Shown: positions 57,148 to 64,000 of the stretch, in pieces
Layout of the letters: each line of letters begins with the position of its first letter
Position numbering within the stretch: position 1 is the first letter of the stretch
Source: an uncultured Hydrogenophaga sp.
GTDB taxonomy: Bacteria > Pseudomonadota > Gammaproteobacteria > Burkholderiales > Burkholderiaceae_C
NCBI RefSeq assembly: GCF_958439165.1
Contig: NZ_OY288118.1
Coordinates: forward strand, 47,292-111,291
DNA: 64,000 bases
Direction: 5' to 3'
Position numbers and translations under genes: made by a program
Notes under the pieces: generated by a model
The model's database searches: none
What the model saw: the letters and a program-made list of their open reading frames with translations, nothing else
Told to the model about the DNA's origin: nothing

Positions 57148-57169
57148 CGGCGGTCGATATGATCCTGGG

Positions 57170-58756
57170 ATGCCCAAGCCCGTACCCCATGGCACTGCCG
57201 ACCACAAGGCACTCACGCCGTCCGACTACCTCAAGAAAATCCTGACGGCCCGCGTCTATGACGTGGCCGTGGAATCGGACCTGCAGCCCGCGGTGGCTCT
57301 GGGCCGGCGCCTGCACAACACGGTGCTGCTCAAGCGGGAAGACCAGCAACCGGTGTTCAGCTTCAAGCTGCGAGGGGCGTACAACAAGATCGCGCACCTC
57401 TCGAAGGATCAGCTGGCCAAGGGCGTGATCTGCGCCTCGGCCGGCAACCATGCCCAGGGGGTGGCCCTGAGCGCCCGCAAGCTGGGCATCCGGGCCGTGA
57501 TCGTCATGCCCACCACGACACCGCAGGTCAAGATCGATGCGGTCAAGGGTTTCGGCGGCGAGGTGGTGCTGCACGGCGACAGCTATTCCGACGCCTACAC
57601 CCATGCACTGACCCTGCAGAAGAAGCAGGGCCTGACCTTCGTGCACCCGTTCGACGACCCGGACGTGATCGCCGGCCAGGGCACCATTGCCATGGAAATC
57701 CTGCGCCAGCTCCAGAGCCTGGGCACCGACCGGCTGGATGCTGTCTTCGTGGCCATCGGCGGCGGCGGGTTGATCTCGGGCGTGGCCAATTACATCAAGG
57801 CGGTACGGCCCGACATCCGGGTCATCGGGGTGCAGATGACCGACTCCGACGCGATGATGCGTTCGGTCGGCCAAGGCGAGCGGGTGAACCTGGCCGACGT
57901 CGGCCTCTTCTCCGACGGCACGGCGGTCAAGCTGGTGGGTGAGGAGACCTTCCGCATCTCGCGGGAGCTGGTCGACGAGTTCATCGCGGTGGACACCGAT
58001 GCGGTGTGCGCGGCCATCAAGGACGTGTTCATCGACACCCGCAGCATCGTGGAGCCGGCCGGCGCCATGGCCGTCGCGGCCATCAAGGACTATGTGGCCC
58101 GCCACAAGACCAAGGGTCAGACCTATGCCGCCATCCTGTGCGGCGCCAACATGAACTTCGACCGGCTGCGCTTCGTGGCCGAGCGGGCCGAGGTGGGCGA
58201 GGAGCGCGAAGCCTTGTTTGCCGTGACCATTCCGGAGGAAAGGGGCAGCTTCCGCCGCTTCTGCGAAACCATCGGCGCCCTGCCCGGCGGACCGCGCAAT
58301 GTGACCGAGTTCAACTACCGCATCCACGACGGCAGCAAGGCACATGTGTTCGTGGGATTGACCACGCATGGCAAGGGCGAGTCGACCAAGATCGCCACCA
58401 ACCTGCGCCGCCAGGGCTTCGAGACGCTGGACCTCACCCATGACGATCTGGCCAAGGAACACATACGACACATGGTGGGCGGGCACTCTCCGCTGGCCCA
58501 CGAGGAGCGCCTGCTGCGCTTCGTGTTCCCGGAGCGACCGGGCGCGCTGCTGAAGTTCCTCAACCTCATGCGGCCCACCTGGAACATCAGCCTGTTCCAC
58601 TACCGCAACCAGGGCGCCGACTACGGCCGCATCCTGGTGGGCATGCAGGTGCCGGCCAAGGACCACAAGGCATTCGACCGTTTCCTCGGCACCCTGGGCT
58701 ACCCGTACGTGGAAGAGACGCAGAACCCGGTCTACCGGTTGTTCCTGCAGACCTGA
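57170..58756 (+). CDS. ilvA: Threonine ammonia-lyase, biosynthetic
   Basis: PLP enzyme converting threonine to 2-oxobutanoate, first step of isoleucine synthesis; feedback inhibited by isoleucine. The ATG at 57170 gives 528 residues. Schiff-base Lys66 is in VFSFKLRGAYNK; PLP-phosphate loop is IGGGGLISGVA. Two C-terminal ACT-like regulatory domains are present (REALFAVTIPEERGSFRRFCETIG and RLLRFVFPERPGALLKFLNLM). It sits behind a leader with a terminator 22 nt upstream of the start. Confidence 0.96.
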   Translation: MPKPVPHGTADHKALTPSDYLKKILTARVYDVAVESDLQPAVALGRRLHNTVLLKREDQQPVFSFKLRGAYNKIAHLSKDQLAKGVICASAGNHAQGVALSARKLGIRAVIVMPTTTPQVKIDAVKGFGGEVVLHGDSYSDAYTHALTLQKKQGLTFVHPFDDPDVIAGQGTIAMEILRQLQSLGTDRLDAVFVAIGGGGLISGVANYIKAVRPDIRVIGVQMTDSDAMMRSVGQGERVNLADVGLFSDGTAVKLVGEETFRISRELVDEFIAVDTDAVCAAIKDVFIDTRSIVEPAGAMAVAAIKDYVARHKTKGQTYAAILCGANMNFDRLRFVAERAEVGEEREALFAVTIPEERGSFRRFCETIGALPGGPRNVTEFNYRIHDGSKAHVFVGLTTHGKGESTKIATNLRRQGFETLDLTHDDLAKEHIRHMVGGHSPLAHEERLLRFVFPERPGALLKFLNLMRPTWNISLFHYRNQGADYGRILVGMQVPAKDHKAFDRFLGTLGYPYVEETQNPVYRLFLQT

Positions 58757-58772
58757 CGGTCTGCCCGCTGCC

Positions 58773-59864
58773 ATGGCCTCCGGTGCACTTCCTCCGCTGC
58801 GCAGCCGGGTGACGGCGCTGCCCCCGGATCTGGTGCTGCCGCCGGTGGCCCAGACCCGGAACAGCGCGATCGACAGCATGGTGGGCGAGCAGCTGCTGGT
58901 CACCGAGCAACCGGCCCATGCCTTCGGGCGGATCGGTGATCTGGCACGCCAGATCGCACGCATCCGCCCGATCGCCGAATGGTCGGACAAACCGCCGCAG
59001 CTGCTGGTGTTTGCCGCCGATCACGGTCTGGCGGACGAGGGCCTCTCGGACGAGCCGCAGACGACCACGGTCCAGCGGGTGGTGGACCTGCTGGCCGGGC
59101 GCACGTCGGTCAACCGGCTGGCCCATCAGCACGGGGTGGCGGTGACCGTGGTGGACGCCGGCCTGGGCCATGCGCTGCCCGCGCTGCCAGCCGCCGACAC
59201 CGCACAGGCCTCGCTGCAGCTGCGCAAGATCGCTTACGGCACCCGCAACCCCCGGCTGGGACCGGCGATGTCGGTGCCGCAGGCGGTGGCAGCACTGCAC
59301 GCCGGCATGGATGTAGTGCGTCACCTGCCCGGCGACGTGCTGCTGCTCGGCGACTCTGCCGTGGCCAACGAGGGCAGTGCGGCCTTGCTGCTGTCCCGGC
59401 TGTGCGGCGTTCCCCTGTCGGATGCGTATGCGCCCGGCATGCTGCAGATGATGGAGACCGATCCGGTGCTCTGGCAGAAGCGGCTGGACGCGCTGCTGGC
59501 GGTCGGCACCCGGCACCGCCATGCGGTGGGTCCGGTGGCGGCGCTGGCCGCGCTGGGCGGTTACGAGATCGCCATGATGGCCGGCGCCATGCTGCAGGCC
59601 GCCAGCCAGCGCCGGCTGGTGCTGGTCGACAGCATGGCGGGCGGGGCGGCGGCGCTGGTGGCGCGCGGTCTGATGCCGGCGGTGGGCGACTACCTCGTGT
59701 TCGCCCAGCGAAGCGCAGAAACAGGGCACCGCCTGATGCTGATCCACCTCCAGGCGCAGCCGCTGCTGGACCTGGACATGCGGGTCGAGCAGGGTCTGGG
59801 CTGCCTGCTGGCATGGCCGCTGGTGCAGGCCGCCCGCGGACTGCTCGGCGCCAAAGGTCAGTGA
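58773..59864 (+). CDS. Divergent CobT-family protein (nicotinate-nucleotide:dimethylbenzimidazole phosphoribosyltransferase homologue)
   Basis: CobT makes alpha-ribazole phosphate for the lower ligand of cobalamin. This 363-residue protein has the overall CobT layout: VFAADHGLADEGLS (79-92), a conserved VVDAGLG region, and LVLVDSMAGGAAALVA. But in the C-terminal active-site loop, where CobT has L-G-E-G-T-G-A, it reads V-E-Q-G-L-G-C (338-344), so the catalytic glutamate position (Glu317 in Salmonella) is Gln340; the GNTT-type motif is also absent. No other cobalamin gene is near. It follows ilvA by 16 nt and may be co-transcribed. A changed function is possible. Confidence 0.75.
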   Translation: MASGALPPLRSRVTALPPDLVLPPVAQTRNSAIDSMVGEQLLVTEQPAHAFGRIGDLARQIARIRPIAEWSDKPPQLLVFAADHGLADEGLSDEPQTTTVQRVVDLLAGRTSVNRLAHQHGVAVTVVDAGLGHALPALPAADTAQASLQLRKIAYGTRNPRLGPAMSVPQAVAALHAGMDVVRHLPGDVLLLGDSAVANEGSAALLLSRLCGVPLSDAYAPGMLQMMETDPVLWQKRLDALLAVGTRHRHAVGPVAALAALGGYEIAMMAGAMLQAASQRRLVLVDSMAGGAAALVARGLMPAVGDYLVFAQRSAETGHRLMLIHLQAQPLLDLDMRVEQGLGCLLAWPLVQAARGLLGAKGQ

Positions 59865-60523
59865 AGGCGGGACATCAGCCAGCGGCGTTGTGCCGCCAGG
59901 CGCTGCACGTCGCGCCAGCTGCGGCACTGCCGCGAGAGCACCGGCCAGATGCGCAGCAGCAGCTCGCACTCGGCCAGGGTGTCGGCGGCGGCCTGGTGGC
60001 GGCGCGGACACTGGATGCCGAAGTGCGCCATCCACTCGTCCAGCGAGCGCGCCTGCACCTGCTCATGCGTGACCGCGCACAGGTGCTCGATGTCGACCCA
60101 GGGGTTGCGCAAGGTGCGCCCGAGATGCTGGCGGCAATGGCGCCCGATCAGCGTCTGGTCGAAGGCGCTGTGAAAGGCCAGCAGCGGATCACTGCCGACA
60201 AAGTCGGCAAACGCCTGCAGCGCCTGAGGCGGATCGATGCCCGCCAGCTGCGACTGGACACCGATGCCGTGCAGCAGGATGTTGTCCCTGCTGGAGGCCT
60301 GTTCCTGGCGCAGCACCACCTCGAAACTGTCGGCCAGCTGCACATCGATGCGCTGCGCCGCCCAGTCGACCCGCAGGCCGATGGCGGCCATGGCGAGCAG
60401 GCGGTCGCGGTGCATGTCCAGCCCGCTGGTCTCCACATCGACCACCACCCAGCGTGCCAGACGCGGCTCGGTCACCGGGATGGCCGGGCCGATCGCGTCG
60501 CGCAGCCGATGCAGCCAGCTCAT
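59858..60523 (-). CDS. DnaQ-type 3'-5' exonuclease
   Basis: A 221-residue DEDDh exonuclease-fold protein. Exo I is D29-x-E31 (VVVDVETSGLD), Exo II is in AFHSAFDQTLIGR, and Exo III is HQAAADTLAECE with the histidine and final aspartate. It is a stand-alone domain, not a polymerase III epsilon subunit with a tail. The start overlaps the stop of the cNMP/CBS/DUF294 gene by 4 nt, so the pair is translationally coupled. Substrate (DNA, RNA or nucleotide) unknown. Confidence 0.85.
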   Translation of the reverse strand: MSWLHRLRDAIGPAIPVTEPRLARWVVVDVETSGLDMHRDRLLAMAAIGLRVDWAAQRIDVQLADSFEVVLRQEQASSRDNILLHGIGVQSQLAGIDPPQALQAFADFVGSDPLLAFHSAFDQTLIGRHCRQHLGRTLRNPWVDIEHLCAVTHEQVQARSLDEWMAHFGIQCPRRHQAAADTLAECELLLRIWPVLSRQCRSWRDVQRLAAQRRWLMSRLH

Positions 60524-62451
60524 CGCTCGTAATCCAGCCGCACACGCTGCTGCAGGGTCCGCAGCACGCGCAGGGTTTCCTTGAGGATGCGGCGGTCGAT
60601 GTCGTTGAGGCTGCCGACATCGATGCAGTTCGGGTTGTCACCCACCGTGGTGCCGTCGAGCTGGGCGTGCAGGCGCAGCAGCTGCAGGAACTCGAAGCCG
60701 CCGATCCAGGCTTCCGATTCACCCTCGGGCACGCCCAGCATCGGGCCCACGGCCTGCAGGCGTTCGCGGGTGCCGGTGGCCGGCACCCCGTGGGCCAGTG
60801 CGTAGAGCCGGGCCACGTCGACGAACAATGCCGTGCCCTGCAGCTTGAGGTCGATGGTCTCCTTGCCGTCGACCTCGGTGGTGTCGATGCTGCCCAGCCA
60901 GTTCAGCGGTGCGGCGCGCTGCAGGGCATTCACGGCCATCTGCCGCAGGAAGCGCGGATTGATGCGGGCCAGCCGCTGCACGCTGTCGCGCAAGCTGCGG
61001 GCCATGGTGTCGTTGCCGGCCAGTGGCCGGAAGTCGAAGTAGATGCTGGCATTGAGCAGGTCTTGCGGTGCACCCTGCTCGATCCAGCCGGCGAACCGCT
61101 CCTGCCACTGCGCCAGCGTGAGGCAGCAGGCCGGGTTGCTGGCCATGATCCGGCCCTTGCACAGCGGGTAGCCACAGGCGTCCAGCGCCTGATTGATGTC
61201 GTGCGCCATGGCGAGCGCTGCGACCGCCGGCAGATGCGGGGCCAGGACCAGGGCGTTGTCCTGGTCGGTGGCAATCGTCTGCTCGTGTCGTCCCTCGGAG
61301 CCCAGCGCGATCCAGCAGAAGTCCTGCAGGTCGATGCCGTGGCGGGCGGCCATGATGTCCACCAGCCGCGAGGCCAGCACATCGTTGAGGTGGCTGATGA
61401 GCGCGGTGAGCTGCTGGGCGTGTACGCCCTGCCCCAGCAGCGTGCGGGCAAACCGCCGGATGTCGTGGGCCACCACCCGCAGCGTGTCCACATCGGGCGC
61501 ATTGCGGATGCTGCTGCTCACCTGCTTGAGGCTCAGGCGCTGCAGGGCGAACAGATCGCGCTCCGACACCATGCCGATCACCCGGTCATCCTGCGTGACC
61601 GGCACGTGCCGGATGCCCTGCGCCGACATCAGCAGTGCCGCGTCCTGCGCAGTCTGGTCGTGCCGCAGCGAATGCACCGGACTGACCATCACCTGCGCGA
61701 TCGGAGCGTCCAGCGGGACCTCGGCCAGCGTCACCCGGCCCAGTACGTCGGATCGGGTCAGGATGCCCAGCAGCTGCTGCTGCGCATCGACCACCAGCAT
61801 GGAGCCGATGCGCTGGGCGTGCATGGTCGACAGCGCATCGCGCAGCGGGGTCTCGGGCAGGCAGGTCACCGGGGCTTTCTGCCCGGTCTGGCCCAGCCGG
61901 GACAGCGGGGTCTCCAGCGACTGCTCGGCCAGCGCCTGGGACGAATAGGCCACCTGCAGCGCGGCGCGGGAGAGTTCGAGGAACTTCAGGATGCGGCGGT
62001 TCAGGAAGTCGCCGAACACCACACTGCGTTCGGCCAGTGCCTGCATGGCCTGCACCGGCACCGCCAGCACGAAGGTGTCCTCGGTGGCGCTGTAGCTGGT
62101 GGTGGGTGCACGCTGTGCCAGCACCGCGCTGATCGGGAACAGGTCTCCCGCCTCGTACTGGAAGGCACCGCCCGACACGTCCGACAGGCCCCGCTTGCCG
62201 GTGACCGCTCCGCGCCGGATGAAGAACAGTTCGCGCACCGGGCCGCCCTGTGGCGAGACCACCGTTTCGCCGGGCGCGAAGTAGGCCTGACGGGACGCTG
62301 CCACGAACTCGCGCACGTGGACCCCGTCCATTTCATTGAAGGGAGCGTGCCGCTGCAGTTCATCGCCCAGGTTCATCAGCAGGCTGCCCGAGGGCCTGAG
62401 ATGCTCGGCAGCAGGGTCGGTGTGGGCGGAACCTTCAGGCCGGGTGTTCAT
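60520..62451 (-). CDS. Cyclic-nucleotide-binding / CBS / DUF294 nucleotidyltransferase-like protein
   Basis: A 643-residue cytosolic signalling protein. Order: cNMP-binding fold about 35-150 (ELFFIRRGAVTGKRG), CBS pair about 190-300 (LRDALSTMHAQRIGSMLVVDAQQQLLGILTRSDVLG and AALLMSAQGIRHVPVTQDDRVIGMVSERDLF), DUF294 nucleotidyltransferase with GSEGRHEQTIATDQDNAL (384-401), and a helical C-terminal domain to the end. The GS-x9-D-x-D layout matches GlnE/KNTase-fold transferases. Sensing of nucleotides and cAMP-like ligands with nucleotide transfer to an unknown target is inferred. Coupled with the exonuclease downstream. Confidence 0.88.
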   Translation of the reverse strand: MNTRPEGSAHTDPAAEHLRPSGSLLMNLGDELQRHAPFNEMDGVHVREFVAASRQAYFAPGETVVSPQGGPVRELFFIRRGAVTGKRGLSDVSGGAFQYEAGDLFPISAVLAQRAPTTSYSATEDTFVLAVPVQAMQALAERSVVFGDFLNRRILKFLELSRAALQVAYSSQALAEQSLETPLSRLGQTGQKAPVTCLPETPLRDALSTMHAQRIGSMLVVDAQQQLLGILTRSDVLGRVTLAEVPLDAPIAQVMVSPVHSLRHDQTAQDAALLMSAQGIRHVPVTQDDRVIGMVSERDLFALQRLSLKQVSSSIRNAPDVDTLRVVAHDIRRFARTLLGQGVHAQQLTALISHLNDVLASRLVDIMAARHGIDLQDFCWIALGSEGRHEQTIATDQDNALVLAPHLPAVAALAMAHDINQALDACGYPLCKGRIMASNPACCLTLAQWQERFAGWIEQGAPQDLLNASIYFDFRPLAGNDTMARSLRDSVQRLARINPRFLRQMAVNALQRAAPLNWLGSIDTTEVDGKETIDLKLQGTALFVDVARLYALAHGVPATGTRERLQAVGPMLGVPEGESEAWIGGFEFLQLLRLHAQLDGTTVGDNPNCIDVGSLNDIDRRILKETLRVLRTLQQRVRLDYER

Positions 62452-62490
62452 GGCGGCTGGCGGTTGGAGGAGCGGGCGGGCCGCGCCGGG

Positions 62491-62952
62491 TCAGGGCGCC
62501 GGATCGGGCAGGCGCAGCTCCACTGTGGGCGCGCTGCGGGTGGAAGGAGCCAGGCGGGCGGTGCGCCCCTGCACCGAATGCAGCACCAGGCCGTCGTCCA
62601 CCGCCATGCCGATGCGGAAGGGTCGCGCGGGCCGTCCGGCCACGGCGATCAGGGCGGCCACGCCGTCACCCCGGTCACCCACCACGCCCTGCAGCACATG
62701 CCGGGCATCGCCGGCCGCCAGCGGCGCGCCGTCGTCGGGCACGGCCGCTGGCGCACCGAGCGTGCCCAGCGCACGGGCCACCAGTGCACCGTCAGGCGCC
62801 ACAGGTGCACTGGCCGGCGGCGGGACCGGCACCGCCGGCGAGCGCCCCAGCAGTTGCAGGCCCCAGTAGCCGGCGCTCAGGCCGGCCATCAGCCAGAGAA
62901 CGACCCCGGTGGTGGCCGGGGCCCAGCGTTGCAGTCGGCTTGTCATGAACAT
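62491..62952 (-). CDS. gspC: Short GspC-like type II secretion protein
   Basis: A 153-residue inner-membrane protein: one N-terminal helix (TTGVVLWLMAGLSAGYWGLQLLG), a proline-alanine linker, then the GspC homology region (LQGVVGDRGDGVAALIAV to VELRLPD). Classical GspC is longer and ends in a PDZ or coiled coil; this one ends after the HR domain. Start codons at 62952 and 62946 are both possible. It links the secretin GspD to the inner-membrane platform. Divergent from gspG. Confidence 0.75.
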   Translation of the reverse strand: MFMTSRLQRWAPATTGVVLWLMAGLSAGYWGLQLLGRSPAVPVPPPASAPVAPDGALVARALGTLGAPAAVPDDGAPLAAGDARHVLQGVVGDRGDGVAALIAVAGRPARPFRIGMAVDDGLVLHSVQGRTARLAPSTRSAPTVELRLPDPAP

Positions 62953-63018
62953 GCGACATTATGATCACCGAGCCGTGACTGAACGATCACGGCATGGACC
63001 CTCAGAACGGAGACCGCC

Positions 63019-63477
63019 GTGCCCTCCCCTTCCCGTCCGACGCCCCTGCGGACCCGCCTGCCGCGCGCCCTGGCGCGGGGCTTCACCCTGATCGAGCTGA
63101 TGGTGGTGCTGGTCATCATCGGCGTCCTGGCCGCCCTGATCGTGCCCAACGTGCTCGACCGGGCCGACGATGCCCGGGTGACCGCTGCCCGCACCGACGT
63201 CAACAACCTGGTGCAAGCGCTCAAGCTCTACCGCCTGGACAACCAGCGCTACCCGACCACCGAACAGGGTCTGGCCGCTCTGGTGAACCGGCCTAGCGCT
63301 GCGCCGGCACCGACCAACTGGCGGCGCTACCTCGACAAGCTGCCGGCCGACCCCTGGGGCCGGCCTTACCAGTACATCAACCCCGGCGTGCACGGCGATG
63401 TGGACGTGCTGTCGCTGGGCGCCGATGGTGCCCCCGGCGGAGACGGACTGAACGCCGACGTCGGCAGCTGGCAATGA
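63019..63477 (+). CDS. gspG: Type II secretion major pseudopilin GspG
   Basis: Main subunit of the periplasmic pseudopilus, 152 residues. Prepilin peptidase site is RG|FTLIELMVV, preceded by a basic leader; the mature domain has the GspG pattern LVQALKLYRLDNQRYPTTEQGLAALV and the calcium-site DPWGRPYQYINPG...DVLSLGADG. It begins with GTG at 63019, with GGAGA just upstream. First gene of the gspGHI... run. Confidence 0.95.
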   Translation: MPSPSRPTPLRTRLPRALARGFTLIELMVVLVIIGVLAALIVPNVLDRADDARVTAARTDVNNLVQALKLYRLDNQRYPTTEQGLAALVNRPSAAPAPTNWRRYLDKLPADPWGRPYQYINPGVHGDVDVLSLGADGAPGGDGLNADVGSWQ

Positions 63478-63496
63478 GTCGGGCCCGCCGCCACGG

Positions 63497-63955
63497 ATGA
63501 TCCCCATGCGCAACCACCGCGGTTTCACGCTGCTGGAGCTGATGGTGGTGGTGGCGCTGATCGCCCTGGCCACCACCACCGTGGTGGTCAGCCTGCGCGA
63601 CAGCAACGAGACGCGACTGGAAACCGAAGCCCTGCGCCTGGGCGCCATGCTGGATGCGGCCCGGGCCCAGTCACGCACCAGCGGCGTTCCCGTGCTCTGG
63701 CAGGCCGGAGCCGACGGCTTCGGGCTGAGGCCGGCCGGCGCCTCGGCAGCAACGGCCCCGGCACCGAACCTCAGACCCTGGCTGCACGAGGGCACCTCGG
63801 TGCAGATCGTGCAGCCCCCCGAGGCCCGGATGCTGGTGCTGGGCCCCGAACCCTTGACCGTGCCGCAGCGCATCGAGCTGCGACTGGGCGACGCACGCCT
63901 GACGCTGGCCAGCGACGGGCTGGGGCCGTTTGCCGTGCTGCGGGGTGTGCCTTGA
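63497..63955 (+). CDS. gspH: Type II secretion minor pseudopilin GspH
   Basis: Minor pseudopilin, 152 residues. Cleavage motif RG|FTLLELMVVVALIALATTTVVV, then the family patterns ETRLETEALRLGAMLDAARAQSRTSGVPVLWQ and a C-terminal beta domain. Start is the ATG at 63497 (MIPMRNHRG) or the second ATG three codons later. Lies 19 nt after gspG and 10 nt before gspI. Confidence 0.88.
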   Translation: MIPMRNHRGFTLLELMVVVALIALATTTVVVSLRDSNETRLETEALRLGAMLDAARAQSRTSGVPVLWQAGADGFGLRPAGASAATAPAPNLRPWLHEGTSVQIVQPPEARMLVLGPEPLTVPQRIELRLGDARLTLASDGLGPFAVLRGVP

Positions 63956-63965
63956 AAGGCCGGGC

Positions 63966-64000
63966 ATGAAGCTGACGCGCGGCTTCACTCTGATCGAAGT
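63966..64000 (+). CDS. gspI: Type II secretion minor pseudopilin GspI, 5' end only
   Basis: Only the first eleven codons are present. ATG at 63966 opens MKLTRGFTLIE, the prepilin leader and cleavage motif RG|FTLIE, at the position expected for gspI in the G-H-I order. The rest runs off the right edge of the window. Confidence 0.7.
   Translation, partial: MKLTRGFTLIE

Noticed and set aside
57077..57166. Leader peptide opening with TTG in the ilvA leader
   Set aside because: A short frame exists but has only scattered Val, Ile and Thr codons, no ribosome site, and reads through the terminator; not convincing as a classical ilv attenuation peptide.
57092..58990. A 632-codon minus-strand open frame over ilvA
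   Set aside because: Antisense shadow of ilvA, with no recognisable domain.
60454..62964. An 836-codon plus-strand open frame over the DUF294 gene
   Set aside because: Antisense shadow of a protein with clear cNMP, CBS and DUF294 motifs on the minus strand.

Overview
The window is GC-rich, gene-dense DNA from a Gram-negative bacterium. Gene content and order point to the Burkholderiales (Betaproteobacteria), most likely a Comamonadaceae/Sphaerotilaceae-type organism. The diagnostic blocks are mlaFEDACB-ABC exporter-bolA-murA-hisGD, pilMNOPQ-aroK-aroB-dgt divergent from mrcA, cyaY/lptM-lysA, resB-ccsB next to cytochrome c4 and engB, two LpxL-type acyltransferases divergent from metK, and beta-type porins. 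No species can be named from sequence reading alone. I see no prophage, plasmid, CRISPR array, rRNA or tRNA gene. The only mobile-type gene is one REP-associated tyrosine transposase.

Layout. 1-8.7 kb (all minus): Mla phospholipid transport (mlaF, E, D, A, C, B), an ABC-2 exporter pair, a BolA protein, murA, hisG and the 5' part of hisD, forming one envelope/histidine operon. 8.7-15 kb: gltB-gltD with a promoter and a terminator. 15-24 kb: a RAYT transposase with REP-like ends, then dgt, aroB, aroK and pilQPONM (transcribed M to Q, then aroK, aroB, dgt). 24-28.2 kb: mrcA, cyaY (minus), lptM and lysA. 28.2-34.3 kb (minus): msrQ and msrP (periplasmic methionine sulfoxide repair), ccsB and resB (System II cytochrome c maturation) and a dihaem cytochrome c4. 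34.4-41.8 kb: engB, an epoxide-hydrolase-like hydrolase, two acyltransferases, metK, an orphan PAS histidine kinase and an SDR. 41.8-46.4 kb (minus): livG-livF-livK-livH-livM. 46.5-48.7 kb: groES-groEL under a CIRCE operator. 48.7-50.6 kb: tal divergent from hexR around a HexR-type palindrome. 50.6-55.5 kb: M20 amidohydrolase, a DUF3047 lipoprotein, a ComEA-like protein and two tandem porins. 55.8-60 kb: coq7, an OsmC protein, ilvA behind an attenuator-like leader, and a divergent CobT homologue. 60-64 kb: a DnaQ-type exonuclease translationally coupled to a cNMP/CBS/DUF294 protein, a short gspC-like gene, and the start of a type II secretion pseudopilin operon (gspG, gspH, gspI).

The window is mostly core metabolism and envelope biology, so the novel material is mainly regulatory. 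The main items are: an ilvA leader with a sigma-70 promoter, mutually exclusive hairpins and a T8 tract; a compact SAM-II-like pseudoknot candidate in the metK leader; terminator-like hairpins placed 8-22 nt before the start codons of mlaF, msrP, resB and ilvA; a near-consensus HexR operator; and an inverted repeat separating livK from the permease genes. The main protein oddities are a CobT homologue lacking the expected catalytic glutamate, a LivF with arginine in place of the Walker A lysine, and the exonuclease/DUF294 pair.
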